From positions 1 through 40,001 of IMG/VR virus record IMGVR_UViG_3300047494_000062: DNA of 40,001 nt. One strand, given 5' to 3'. Positions within the stretch are counted from its first letter, which is position 1. Each line of letters starts with the position of its first letter. Below are positions 22,980 to 32,012 of this stretch, in pieces. Source of the DNA: a virus. Both the position numbers and the translations under genes were made by a program. The notes under the pieces are model-generated. The model made no database searches. It was not told the origin of the DNA and saw only the letters and a program-made list of their open reading frames with translations.

Positions 22980-24780
22980 CGTCATTGACGCCCTTGTGGT
23001 CACGCTCGGGCTAGACCCGAGCGGTTTCTCTAAGGGACAAAAGGCCGTCTCGGAGGGACTTGCAAAAACCCGGGACGAAACGGATAAAAGCAAGAAGAGC
23101 ATCGAGGGCTACGGCAAGTCCGTAAACGAAACCTTCGAAAGTATGACGCGGCGCGCGATCACTTTCTTCGCGGTGCTGGCCGGTGCGAAAAGCATTGAGG
23201 AATTCACGACCAAGATCATATCGCAGGACGCCGCCTTGGGGCGCCTTGCCGTAACGCTTGGCGTGCTGCCGCAAGACCTGTCCGCGATGACCGGCGCGGT
23301 GGAGCGCAACGGCGGATCTGCGGAAGCGGCGGCGTCGTCATTTAAATCGCTCTCGGACTCGTTCGAAGACATCAAGATCAACGGCAATAGCGGCATCCTC
23401 CCGATGCTGTACAAATTGCAGGGTCTGACCGGCGTCAATATCGACCGGATGCACGGGTTCTCCGCTGCGTTGCCGGGAATCGCCGATGCGCTGAAAGCCC
23501 TCAAGGACGCCGGGCGCGACGTTGATGCGGACTATTTTGCCAGGTCCCTAGGTCTTGATGCGGAAACCGCCATCGCCCTAGAGCAAGGCTGGGCAAAATT
23601 CCATGCCGATATCGAACGATACAAGAGGGAAAATCCGCCCGATCCGACTTGGGTCAAGCAAGCTCAGGAACTGACGGAAGGGTGGAACGACGCGAAGAAA
23701 GCGCTTCAGGGTTTTGGTCGCTATTTTGTCGAGACGTTCAGCCCCCTGATGCGGCACGAGATGAGGCTGCTGGTCGATATCCTCCACGGCGATCTGACCA
23801 AGATGCTCGGAGACTACAAGAAAATATTCGGCGATTTGATAGGATATTTGACCGGCGCTTTGGGCGCCATCGGCGACCTGACTAACAACTTCTATCACAA
23901 ACTTTACGGCAAGTGGCTGTTTGACCCGGCCGCACAAGGGCCGGGCGGCCCCGCTGATAACGACGACGCTTCGGGCGGCCCTCGCCTGCCAGGCGCGGGT
24001 GGCACGGGACTCCGGAGCCGGCGCGGCGAGGGGGTTGGAAATGACGCGATCCGTCAGCGCGGCTCGGCCAGGATCGGCAAGCTCGCTCAGTCCGGCAATG
24101 CGAAAGCGGTAATCAATGAGCTGCGTAGCGCCGGCTACAACGATAATGCAATCGCGGCCGTCGTAGGCTCTATGCAGACTGAAAGTGGATTGAATCCTGC
24201 TGTACCAGAAAATGCCTATAATCGCGGCCATCATGGCTTGTGGCAATGGGACAGTACCAGATGGTCTAAGATTTCCGCTTGGATCAGGTCGCGGGGAGGA
24301 AATCCGTGGGATGCGTCGTGGCAGGCAAAAGCATGGATCGCAGAGCACAACGCGAAGCCCGGTGACGCGATCTATGATGGATCAAGCACCGCAGCTGGGG
24401 GCGCGATCCTTAGAGGCAATCCGACCTTGCCACAGGCCGTTCATGGCGTCCGGTTAAGCGAACGTTTCGGCCCTGGCGAAGAGGGCGGCCGTGCCATCAA
24501 AGCCGCGAACTGGTTGCCGCTAATCTCCAAACCTGATGCACCCCTTGTTCATATTGATCCAAAACCAATATCCATTTTTGGTGATCTCAGCGGGGCTGCC
24601 GCCGCCTTTCATCGGACCACGAATAACAACGCAAGCACAGTGACCAATTCGAGTTCAACGAACATCGGCACGGTCAACGTGCACACCCAAGCCACGGACG
24701 GCGACGGAATCGCCAAAAGCATTAAGCCGGCTTTGCAGCGCCATTCGTTTGCTATCCAAGCGAATCATGGCCCTAACTAA
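22972..24780 (+). CDS. Tape measure protein with tail-tip lysozyme domain
   Basis: The 602-residue protein has an N-terminal helical tape measure region (about 1-260) with LVVTLGLDPSGFSKGQKAVS and long coiled segments. Hydrophobic stretches near 60-75 and 280-310 follow. A Phage_lysozyme2-type domain lies at about 385-475, with NDNAIAAVVGSMQTESGLNP and GLWQWDSTRW, and the catalytic Glu is near residue 404. The C-terminus is Asn/Thr/Ser-rich. It sets tail length and helps cross the cell wall. The GTG start overlaps the T-frame end. At 602 residues it predicts a rather short tail. Confidence 0.88.
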   Translation: MANVIDALVVTLGLDPSGFSKGQKAVSEGLAKTRDETDKSKKSIEGYGKSVNETFESMTRRAITFFAVLAGAKSIEEFTTKIISQDAALGRLAVTLGVLPQDLSAMTGAVERNGGSAEAAASSFKSLSDSFEDIKINGNSGILPMLYKLQGLTGVNIDRMHGFSAALPGIADALKALKDAGRDVDADYFARSLGLDAETAIALEQGWAKFHADIERYKRENPPDPTWVKQAQELTEGWNDAKKALQGFGRYFVETFSPLMRHEMRLLVDILHGDLTKMLGDYKKIFGDLIGYLTGALGAIGDLTNNFYHKLYGKWLFDPAAQGPGGPADNDDASGGPRLPGAGGTGLRSRRGEGVGNDAIRQRGSARIGKLAQSGNAKAVINELRSAGYNDNAIAAVVGSMQTESGLNPAVPENAYNRGHHGLWQWDSTRWSKISAWIRSRGGNPWDASWQAKAWIAEHNAKPGDAIYDGSSTAAGGAILRGNPTLPQAVHGVRLSERFGPGEEGGRAIKAANWLPLISKPDAPLVHIDPKPISIFGDLSGAAAAFHRTTNNNASTVTNSSSTNIGTVNVHTQATDGDGIAKSIKPALQRHSFAIQANHGPN

Positions 24781-25124
24781 GCACCACACTGTCGGCTAGG
24801 CATCGGCATCCCAGCGGCTCGACGCCGCCGCAACACTCTCAAGACGGCTTCTGAAACAAAAGAGTTGGGTATGGCCTTGCATGTTTCGGTAACCCAGTAG
24901 TCAACCACGCAAAGGCTCCTAAAGGTATTAGGATCTCCCTCGTCATGCGATTGAATAAAGGCTACTATTTTATCTCGGGCGGCCGTGTTGGAAAACATCT
25001 TAGCGCTGTATTGGCGGCAAGATATTTCGGGTAAAGCTCTGACCGACGCTTATGTTTCAGTCAAAGAACCCGCCGATGCGCTCTGCGCAAGACAAAGCAT
25101 TGACGCAATAGCTAAGAATTTCAT
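24777..25124 (-). pseudogene. Exported HdeA/Rap1a-like protein gene with in-frame TAA after the signal peptide
   Basis: The minus strand has a strong ribosome site (AGGAG) six bases before the ATG at 25124 and a clear signal peptide (MKFLAIASMLCLAQSASAGS). Codon 25 is TAA (25052-25050). The same frame then continues for 90 codons to 24777. The continuation has a secreted, Cys-containing HdeA/Rap1a-like pattern: EISCRQYSAKMFSN, then RDKIVAFIQSHDEGDPNTFR and TETCKAIPNSFVSEAVL. An in-frame ATG at 24998 could restart a 73-residue product without the signal. It is a moron inside the tail block, slightly richer in A and T. The family name is from pattern memory only. Confidence 0.65.
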
Positions 25125-25150
25125 GCTGCGCTCCTATTAAGGCAACCTTA

Positions 25151-25777
25151 ATGGCGTTTCTAGTTTCGGTTCCCAACGTTGCCGGGGTACCTCCTGTCAA
25201 CTTCGCGCCCGACTTTACTTCGGTCGCAACGACGCTCCTGACGGCCGACACCTTCGACATTTTCGGGCTTTTTGGAACCCAGTGGGGCATATACCTTGAT
25301 GGCGTGCCTGTCATCGTGGCCGATACGGTAATCGCTTTCGACTATCGGCAAGATTGGACAATCGCGGATTACCCTCTTGAGGAGGGGTCATTCGAATCCT
25401 ACGATAAGGTAGCGACGCCTTTCGACACGCGTTTTCAGTTTATTGCGGGAGGGGGCGCCGCAAACCGGCAAGCACTCCTTGACTCGATCGCCGCCATCGC
25501 GGGCGATCTCAATATCTACGACGTGGTCACTCCAGATTCCATTTATCCGAGCGTCAACGTCAAACATTACGATTATCGGCGAACCACGACGCGCGGGCTT
25601 GGCCTGATCACAGTGGATGTCTGGTGTACGGAAATCCGAGTCGCGACGGCTTCATTTGGCTCCACCGCATCCCCCACGAGTGCCCCAAACGTGGATGGAG
25701 GCCAGGTTCAGCCGACCGCGCCCACAAGCACCCAGACGACGGTGTTGCCAACGGTCAAATCGGTAGGCTTTCAGTAG
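25151..25777 (+). CDS. Dit-like tail/baseplate protein
   Basis: The 208-residue protein has a Dit-like N-terminal pattern: WGIYLDGVPVIVADTVIAFD, then YRQDWTIADYPLEEGSFESY, then NRQALLDSIAAIAGDLNIYD. The middle strand region is LGLITVDVWCTEIRV, and the Thr/Pro-rich tail is probably disordered. Dit-type proteins link the tail tube to the baseplate. It starts 26 bases after the minus-strand exported-protein gene. Confidence 0.8.
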   Translation: MAFLVSVPNVAGVPPVNFAPDFTSVATTLLTADTFDIFGLFGTQWGIYLDGVPVIVADTVIAFDYRQDWTIADYPLEEGSFESYDKVATPFDTRFQFIAGGGAANRQALLDSIAAIAGDLNIYDVVTPDSIYPSVNVKHYDYRRTTTRGLGLITVDVWCTEIRVATASFGSTASPTSAPNVDGGQVQPTAPTSTQTTVLPTVKSVGFQ

Positions 25778-25789
25778 AGAGTAGCGCCT

Positions 25790-26107
25790 TTGCTGATCAT
25801 CCCCCTAAAAGCCGTCCCGTCACAGTCCCTCACGGCCGTTCTCGAAAATCAAATCTGCCAGATCAACCTTCGAACGACGGCGTTCGGCCTTTTCATGGAT
25901 CTCTACGTTTCGAACGTCCTGATCGTCGGTGGGGTAATCTGTCAAAACCTAAACCTGATCGTTCGGGATGCGTATTTGGGCTTCATCGGCGATTTTACTT
26001 TTATCGACAATCAGGGCGCAACAGACCCGGTCTATACCGGTCTTGGGCTTGCAGGCTCGCGGTATAGCTTGGCTTACCTTTCACCCGCTGATCTAGCGGC
26101 TAGCTGA
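25790..26107 (+). CDS. Baseplate plug-like protein
   Basis: The 105-residue beta-rich protein has PSQSLTAVLENQICQINLRT, then FGLFMDLYVSNVLIVGGVIC and ending SRYSLAYLSP. This is the pattern of small phage baseplate plug proteins (Phage_base_plug type). It starts with a TTG at 25790 and ends just before the hub gene's ATG. Confidence 0.72.
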   Translation: MLIIPLKAVPSQSLTAVLENQICQINLRTTAFGLFMDLYVSNVLIVGGVICQNLNLIVRDAYLGFIGDFTFIDNQGATDPVYTGLGLAGSRYSLAYLSPADLAAS

Positions 26108-26977
26108 ATGGCTTTCGTCCAGCGCCTGATCAATCTTCAAATATCAATGGCGAACGGCGTCTTCGACGGGGGCGGAAATTCGGCAACCCTTGAGGGTCTG
26201 CGGATCGCGGTGGAAATTCAAAATGCGAGCCCTCCTTCTCAAGGGTCTCTCGTCGCCGAAGTATTTGGCCTGCCGCTTCAGATGATGAACCAGCTGACGC
26301 GCGTGGCGACAAGCCAAAACGCGACAGCGAATAACACGATCATCGTCACAGCCGGGGACACTCAGGCTGGCATGATCACGATCTTTCAGGGCTACATCAA
26401 TGTAGCCTTCGTAAACGCTCAGGCGCAACCGCACGTCTCGTTTCACATTGAGGCAACGGCAGCATCTCTTCCCGCCGTAACCCCAATTCCTCCGACCAGT
26501 ACGCAAGGCAGCGGCGATGTCGCGACGATCATGGGGCAACTCGCTCAGAAAATGAGCCTTGCGTTTGAAAACAACAGCGTCTCGGTCAAATTGTCGAATC
26601 CCTATCTCTCAGGTTCGGTTCTGACCCAAGCCCACACGCTTGCTGAACATGCCGGCATCGGCATGGTCATTGAAAACGGAACCTTGGCAATCTGGCCGGC
26701 TGGTGGATCAAGACAAGGTGCGACGCCGACAATCTCGCCTCAGACCGGGATGGTAGGATATCCCGCTTTTACGCAATCCGGGATCATCGTTCGGACCATC
26801 TTTGACCCGACGGCGCCAATAAAAATGGGCGCGAATATTCAGGTTCAAAGCGACCTTACGCCAGCTTGCGGAACTTGGAATGTCGTTCAGCTGGATTACA
26901 GCCTCGAAAGCCAGACGCCACGCGGCGAATGGTTTTGCATCGCGAAATGCACATCCGTGGGGACGGTCCCACCATGA
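26108..26977 (+). CDS. Baseplate hub protein
   Basis: The 289-residue protein has LEGLRIAVEIQNASPPSQGS and LTRVATSQNATANNTIIVTA early, then MITIFQGYINVAFVNAQAQP. Later segments are LAQKMSLAFENNSVSVKLSN, then GTLAIWPAGGSRQG and MVGYPAFTQSGIIVRTIFDP. The pattern fits gp27/gp44-like hub proteins of small myophages. It is followed by the spike gene in a four-base overlap. Confidence 0.78.
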   Translation: MAFVQRLINLQISMANGVFDGGGNSATLEGLRIAVEIQNASPPSQGSLVAEVFGLPLQMMNQLTRVATSQNATANNTIIVTAGDTQAGMITIFQGYINVAFVNAQAQPHVSFHIEATAASLPAVTPIPPTSTQGSGDVATIMGQLAQKMSLAFENNSVSVKLSNPYLSGSVLTQAHTLAEHAGIGMVIENGTLAIWPAGGSRQGATPTISPQTGMVGYPAFTQSGIIVRTIFDPTAPIKMGANIQVQSDLTPACGTWNVVQLDYSLESQTPRGEWFCIAKCTSVGTVPP

Positions 26978-27645
26978 GTGACACCAGCAGCGAGTCGGCA
27001 TCCAGTGGCTTTTTCGGCTTCATGGGAAATGCCGATACAACGAACGAGTTTAATAAGCACTCATTTCTGGTAGACCAGAAGCTGATGCGTGTTCGCACGA
27101 ACATGATGGTCAAGATTGTTGCGGTGCATGCCGATCCGAACGGAGGGCCACCGACAGTCGATGTGATGCCGCTCGTCAATCAGGTCGATGGCATCGGAAA
27201 CAAGACCGATCATGGCGTAATCTATGGGCTTGTCACGCACCGCGCTCAGAGCGGTGACTTCGCGATCATCAATGATCCGGTCGTAAACGATATCGGTTCT
27301 ATCGCGGTTCACGACCGGGATATTTCCTCCCTCAAGGCGAACGGCGGCGACCAATCTAACCCCGGCTCGATGCGGCGTCACGATCCAGCCGATGGAATGT
27401 TTGTCGGACAGACGCTCAACAAAAAACCCAACCATTTTATTCAGGTGACGCGCGACGGAAGCGGAAACGTCACCGGCATAGCGATTACGTCACCGGCCGG
27501 CCTGAATTTCAACGGTGTCAAGATCGACACGAATGGAAACCTCAGCACACCAGGTAGCATCCAAGCCGGAACGGGAACGGGCGACAGCGTGACGCTCCAG
27601 CATCACATTCATCCTGGCACAGCCCAGCCAGTGGCGGGGACATGA
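26974..27645 (+). CDS. Gp138-type membrane-puncturing spike protein
   Basis: The 223-residue protein has an N-terminal Gp138 OB-fold: MMVKIVAVHADPNGGPPTVD, then GVIYGLVTHRAQSGDFAIIN and GSIAVHDRDISS. A beta-helical stretch follows (GVKIDTNGNLSTPGSIQAG), with a His-rich end (LQHHIHPG). It forms the needle that pierces the outer membrane. The ATG overlaps the hub stop. Confidence 0.85.
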   Translation: MSDTSSESASSGFFGFMGNADTTNEFNKHSFLVDQKLMRVRTNMMVKIVAVHADPNGGPPTVDVMPLVNQVDGIGNKTDHGVIYGLVTHRAQSGDFAIINDPVVNDIGSIAVHDRDISSLKANGGDQSNPGSMRRHDPADGMFVGQTLNKKPNHFIQVTRDGSGNVTGIAITSPAGLNFNGVKIDTNGNLSTPGSIQAGTGTGDSVTLQHHIHPGTAQPVAGT

Positions 27646-27648
27646 CGA

Positions 27649-28002
27649 ATGCAGACCCTGCTGCTGGACACTGTTTCCTGGGACCTCGCTCTTGATGTCA
27701 ACGGCAACATCGCTGTTGCCAGCCCTCCCTACGCACTGGCGCAAGACGCGGCGAGCGCGGCTCGAACCTTCTTAAACGAGGTCTATTACGCCACTGCGTT
27801 CGGAATGCCTTATTGGGAGCAAATCCTTGGGCAGCTGCCGCCGCTATCTCTGGTCAAATCAAAATACGTCGCCATTGCAAAGACGGTACCGGGCGTCACC
27901 GGAGCCAAATGCTACCTTAACGCCATTCATAAAAGCCGGCGTCTGACGGGGCAGATTCAGATCACGGACGCAGCCGGAAATCTGTCGGCGATCGGCTTCT
28001 AG
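27649..28002 (+). CDS. gp25/gp46-like baseplate wedge protein
   Basis: The 117-residue protein has LDTVSWDLALDVNGNIAVAS, then LAQDAASAARTFLNEVYYAT, then MPYWEQILGQLPPLSLVKSK and LTGQIQITDAAGN. This is the pattern of gp25- or Mu gp46-like wedge proteins that start sheath assembly. It sits three bases after the spike gene. Confidence 0.8.
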   Translation: MQTLLLDTVSWDLALDVNGNIAVASPPYALAQDAASAARTFLNEVYYATAFGMPYWEQILGQLPPLSLVKSKYVAIAKTVPGVTGAKCYLNAIHKSRRLTGQIQITDAAGNLSAIGF

Positions 28003-28011
28003 GGTTTTTGC

Positions 28012-29454
28012 ATGACATCGACCAACGTTCCTGCTCCTACCTTTGGAGCCACGGGCTTTGTTGCGCCGACGGACGCCGTAATCCTAGATGGGGTGATCGA
28101 GGATATGCAGACCGCCTTTGGGGGCGGTCTGAACCTGGACTCGAATGTCCCCTCATCTCTGACGACGCCGCAAGGCCAGCTGGTTTCCAGCACAGCCGCA
28201 ATCGTAGCGAACACGGATCAGGCGTTTCAGTTTCTGACGCAGATGTTCGACCCAGCTTATGCGTTCGGACGATATCAGGATGCGCTGGCGCGGATCTACT
28301 TTATCGCGCGGGACCCTGCTAAACCCACCGTTTTGCAGATCCAGTGCATCGGACTTCAGGGCGTTGTCATTCCGGTTAACGCGCTCGTCGTTGACCCTTC
28401 CGGCTACAAATATTATTGCACGACCACAGGTACGATCGGTGCCGGCGGTAACATCACGCTGGCCTTTGCCAATCAGACACCTGGGCCAATAGCGGCGCCA
28501 GCTTCGGTTTCGATCTACCAGTCGATTCCCGGCTGGGACAGCGTCACAGTTTCGTCGAGTGTTGTCGGGAACGACGTAGAGTCACGTGACGACTTCGAGC
28601 ACCGTCGCCAACTCTCTGTCGCCCATAACTCTCTTGGCTCTCTTCCTTCAGTCGTTGGGGCGGTCCTCAGCGTGAACAACGTCATTGATGCGTTCGTCAC
28701 AGAGAATGTCTCGAATACGTCGCAGACCATAGGGGGCGTTCTTCTTAATCCCAACTCGATTTATGTTGCTGCGGTTGGAGGCGCGTCGCTCGACATCGCA
28801 ACGGCGATTTGGCAGCACAAAGCGCCGGGGTGCGGCTACAATGGAAACACGAGCGTTACGGTCTACGATACGCAGTCGGGCTACAGCCCACCTTATCCTT
28901 CGTATCAGGTTTCTTTTCAGGTTCCATCGTCGCTTCAGATCGTTTTTGCCGTCGTCATTAAAAACAGCGGTCTCGTTCCAAGCAATGCCGCGACCCTAAT
29001 CCAAAATGCGATCATAGGAGCATTTGCCGGGACGGATGGATTAGGCCGCGTCAGAATTGGCACGACCGTTCTTGCCAGCCGGTTCTATTCTCCTATTGCG
29101 GCCCTGGGATCATGGGCGCAGATCGTCTCAATTGAGATTGGCTCAATCAACGCGTCGAGCGCCAAATTCGCAGGTGCCATCAGCGGAAATACGCTGACTG
29201 TCAGCTCGGTTACATCCGGCACGATTGCGATAGGCCAGAGCCTTTTGGATGCGACCGGTACCGTCGCGGCCGGTACCGTCATTCAGGCATTGGGAACGGG
29301 CACGGGTGGAACGGGCACCTATACGATCAACAATTCTCAGAAAATTTCGACGGAGACTATGTATGGCGTTTCGCCGACCCTTTTTCAGGTCGGCGTCAAC
29401 ATCAACCAGTACCCCGTCGTATCGGCCGCAAATATCAGCGTGACGACGGTTTAG
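28012..29454 (+). CDS. Baseplate J-like protein with one inserted beta module
   Basis: The 480-residue protein has the baseplate_J core: [20 protein letters not shown] early, then [20 protein letters not shown], then [20 protein letters not shown] and [20 protein letters not shown]. Later parts include [20 protein letters not shown] and the closing [20 protein letters not shown] single beta module at residues 384-451 separates the last two segments, where family members usually have a short loop. It is a baseplate wedge component. Confidence 0.88.
   Translation: MTSTNVPAPTFGATGFVAPTDAVILDGVIEDMQTAFGGGLNLDSNVPSSLTTPQGQLVSSTAAIVANTDQAFQFLTQMFDPAYAFGRYQDALARIYFIARDPAKPTVLQIQCIGLQGVVIPVNALVVDPSGYKYYCTTTGTIGAGGNITLAFANQTPGPIAAPASVSIYQSIPGWDSVTVSSSVVGNDVESRDDFEHRRQLSVAHNSLGSLPSVVGAVLSVNNVIDAFVTENVSNTSQTIGGVLLNPNSIYVAAVGGASLDIATAIWQHKAPGCGYNGNTSVTVYDTQSGYSPPYPSYQVSFQVPSSLQIVFAVVIKNSGLVPSNAATLIQNAIIGAFAGTDGLGRVRIGTTVLASRFYSPIAALGSWAQIVSIEIGSINASSAKFAGAISGNTLTVSSVTSGTIAIGQSLLDATGTVAAGTVIQALGTGTGGTGTYTINNSQKISTETMYGVSPTLFQVGVNINQYPVVSAANISVTTV
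29161..29367 (+). repeat. Beta module, single copy, in the baseplate J gene
   Basis: The encoded segment starts [17 protein letters not shown], contains [10 protein letters not shown], and ends near [13 protein letters not shown]. It matches the modules in the cement, neck and sheath genes and sits in a loop near the C-terminus. Confidence 0.75.
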
Positions 29455-29457
29455 ATC

Positions 29458-30234
29458 GTGTCGGGACCTCCGTATCCGCATCCTAATCCCGCGCCGGGGT
29501 CAACCGGCATCGGTGAGTTTCAGATCGGGATAAGCCCGATCGGGACGATTCCTCAATTCGATCCATGGGTGACGGTTCTTTCGCAATACGCCAATAGCCC
29601 CATCATCACGTCGCTTATTCTTAATCTGTTTTCCTATGTTGACCAGACACAGAACCTAGACGCCTTTTTCGACCTCATAATGAATTTGGACACCGCTCAA
29701 GGCTATGGGCTAGATGTCTGGGGGCGCATCGTTGGCGTCAACCGGGTGCTCCAAGTCGTCACAAACACATGGTTTGGCTTCGCCGAAGCGGTCCCTGGGG
29801 ACGATGGTTTCAATTACGCGCAAGCCAACCCTTCGACACAGGGCGGCGCGCCGTTCTATTCAGGCACCAACCTGACCAGCAACTATGCGCTGTCGGATGA
29901 ATCCTACCGCACGCTGATCATCGCCAAAGCTCTTGCGAATATCACGACCGGTTCTGTGCCTGCCATCAACAAGCTTCTCCTGACGCTCTTTCCTAATCGC
30001 GGCAATTGCTACGTGACGGACGGTGCGCAGGTTTCAAATTATTTTGGTTTCGCAGAAGCGGTCAACGCAAGTGGCTTCAATCAGGACGCTTTCTACAACA
30101 ACGAACAAGTCTCAACGATGAGCATCCAATACGTTTTTCGTTTTCGCTTGTCGGCCGTCGAGCTGGCAATTGTCCAAAACTCCGGCGTTCTTCCGAAGCC
30201 AACTGGCGTTTCGGCTTCTGTTTTGATGGTCTGA
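29458..30234 (+). CDS. DUF2612 baseplate protein
   Basis: The 258-residue protein has the DUF2612 pattern: LSQYANSPIITSLILNLFSY, then LDAFFDLIMNLDTAQGYGLD, then VWGRIVGVNRVLQV. Later come YRTLIIAKALANITTGSVPA and LLLTLFPNRG. Two FGFAEAV segments flank the middle. It is a myophage baseplate protein that sits just before the fibres. The start is a GTG at 29458 close after the baseplate J stop. Confidence 0.82.
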   Translation: MSGPPYPHPNPAPGSTGIGEFQIGISPIGTIPQFDPWVTVLSQYANSPIITSLILNLFSYVDQTQNLDAFFDLIMNLDTAQGYGLDVWGRIVGVNRVLQVVTNTWFGFAEAVPGDDGFNYAQANPSTQGGAPFYSGTNLTSNYALSDESYRTLIIAKALANITTGSVPAINKLLLTLFPNRGNCYVTDGAQVSNYFGFAEAVNASGFNQDAFYNNEQVSTMSIQYVFRFRLSAVELAIVQNSGVLPKPTGVSASVLMV

Positions 30235-30245
30235 AAGGCCGAAAG

Positions 30246-31361
30246 ATGCTTTCGACAAACATACCTGCAAAGTTTACGATCCCGTGGGCTTATGCCGCTG
30301 GTGGCAGCTACATCCGGCAGATCCCGACCAACTCGCAGATCGGGATTACCAACGGCGCGGCGTCGCTGACGGACGGGTTCGTTCCGCTCAATTTCCAACC
30401 GGTTGGTGCGGGTGGTGTTCCACCGTTCGGTCAGGATGCGAACGGAATTCTAAACTGGGTCACCCTATGGAGTCAGTGGCAGGCGGCCGGCGGACCTGTT
30501 TATTATGACTCGGGTTTCTCGGCATCCATCAGCGGCTATCCAAAGGGTTCCGTTCTTCAGTCCACGACCCTCGGAAAATTCTGGCTGAATACTTCTGACG
30601 GAAATACGACCAACCCAGATAGCGGCGGGTCGAACTGGGTTTCATGGTATGCCGGTGCGCAAGGAATCTTCATCGGGAGCGCGACCGCCGGCACGTCCAC
30701 GGCACTGACCACGACGCTTTCCCCGGCGCCTAATGCTTTGACAAACGGCATGTCGTGGCGCGTTCTTATCGGCACCGTCAACGGCCCGGCCGCAACCATT
30801 AATCCGAATGGCCTTGGGGCCGTTCCAATCGTCATAAACGCCAACGGCAGCACAACGCTCGGAAACGAGCTGGTTGCCGGCGAATTTGCCGACTTTATCT
30901 ATGACGGGATAAGCGCGCGTCTTCTCAATCCCGCGATCCAGGCCTTTCTGGCCACCAAGTCGTCAAATCAAACGATCTCCTTGACCACAATGACCGACGT
31001 GACGTGGACAGGGACAGCGCCAAATTTCGCATCGTGGGATAACACAAACCTTACGTTCACGAAAGCAGGTCTTTATCTCGTCTCAACTTGTATCTCGACA
31101 AACATTTCGACGAACAATACGGGATACGTGGAAAGCGATGTCCATCTTTATGTGAATGGTTCCGACGCGCAGGCGTGCAACTGGGTTGGTTATTATGCAC
31201 CAGGAACGAGCGCCATTGGATCGCCGCGCATTTCCGTTCTCATGACTTTCAATGTCGGTGACGTTCTGAAAGTCAGGTCGATCATGACGGGAACATATGC
31301 GACCAGCTGTAGCATCCTGGGCGAACCGTGGAATTATTTTCAAGTCGCGCCGTACCTATAA
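30246..31361 (+). CDS. Tail fibre protein
   Basis: The 371-residue protein begins with a common fibre-attachment region: FTIPWAYAAGGSYIRQIPTN, then SQIGITNGAASLTDGFVPLN, then GAGGVPPFGQDANGILNW. The C-terminal part is beta-rich, with TWTGTAPNFASWDNTNLTFT, like C1q/TNF-like fibre tips. It is probably a host-recognition or fibre-base protein. GAAAG precedes the ATG. Confidence 0.8.
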   Translation: MLSTNIPAKFTIPWAYAAGGSYIRQIPTNSQIGITNGAASLTDGFVPLNFQPVGAGGVPPFGQDANGILNWVTLWSQWQAAGGPVYYDSGFSASISGYPKGSVLQSTTLGKFWLNTSDGNTTNPDSGGSNWVSWYAGAQGIFIGSATAGTSTALTTTLSPAPNALTNGMSWRVLIGTVNGPAATINPNGLGAVPIVINANGSTTLGNELVAGEFADFIYDGISARLLNPAIQAFLATKSSNQTISLTTMTDVTWTGTAPNFASWDNTNLTFTKAGLYLVSTCISTNISTNNTGYVESDVHLYVNGSDAQACNWVGYYAPGTSAIGSPRISVLMTFNVGDVLKVRSIMTGTYATSCSILGEPWNYFQVAPYL

Positions 31362-31373
31362 ACAGAGACAATC

Positions 31374-32012
31374 ATGGACCTTTCTCTTTACATCGCGGCT
31401 TGTGAAGACAAGACCCTTCCCGAGCTGTTCGGCGGTCAAAATCCGCCGATTAAACTTGAAGCCGCCGCTGGCGGTTTACCGGTGGTCATATCGTGGGATG
31501 AGACACGCGTCGTCATGAAGAAACCGACGACGGAGCAAATTGAGCAGATCGTTGCAGGCACATTGAAACCAGTTCCTCCACTCGCGACTCTGGCCACCTC
31601 GCTCGTTTCGGCCGCGTCTGGTGTCTGTGCCGACATCACCACAAAAGTCAGCCCCGATGTCACGCACCAGAATGCCTATGTCAACGCAAGCGCATGGGTT
31701 GCAGCGAACGGGGGAGCACCGCCATCCGCCGATCCCATGAAGACTGCGTTTAACGCGTTAGCCGATGAATTCGGTCAGACACCGCAGAATTTCGCGTCAA
31801 TGGTGGGGGCGTTGGCAGCGGTCTCCTTGCAGCTCTCAGCGTCCCTCGCGGCGCTTGAAAAGTCGGCTTATGCGGCAAGCTCAGTCGCCGACCTAGCGGT
31901 CGCTGCGACCACGTTCGAAACAACAGTGAGTTCCATCGTCACGGCCGTTGGGGCAACCGGTGTCAAAATCACTCCGCCGGAGGCGATATCAATCACCGGG
32001 ATTAATGCGTAA
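31374..32012 (+). CDS. Hypothetical tail fibre-associated protein
   Basis: The 212-residue protein reads MDLSLYIAACEDKTLPELFG, later QIVAGTLKPVPPLATLATSL, with an Ala/Ser/Thr-rich helical C-terminal half. It lies between two fibre genes, the usual place for a fibre assembly or chaperone protein, and its C-terminal half loosely resembles DUF4376. Its stop overlaps the next start (TAATG). Confidence 0.6.
   Translation: MDLSLYIAACEDKTLPELFGGQNPPIKLEAAAGGLPVVISWDETRVVMKKPTTEQIEQIVAGTLKPVPPLATLATSLVSAASGVCADITTKVSPDVTHQNAYVNASAWVAANGGAPPSADPMKTAFNALADEFGQTPQNFASMVGALAAVSLQLSASLAALEKSAYAASSVADLAVAATTFETTVSSIVTAVGATGVKITPPEAISITGINA

Noticed and set aside
23578-24348. A 256-codon minus-strand frame
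   Set aside because: It is antisense to the tape measure gene. Its composition reflects the opposite strand.
25388-25402. TTCGAATCC, resembling a tRNA T-loop
   Set aside because: It is inside the Dit-like coding frame and no acceptor, D or anticodon stems can be found around it.
29257-29281. GGTACCGTC-type short direct repeat (ACCGGTACCGTCGCGGCCGG followed by TACCGTC)
   Set aside because: A short repeat inside the beta module coding Gly/Thr turns. It is explained by codon use.
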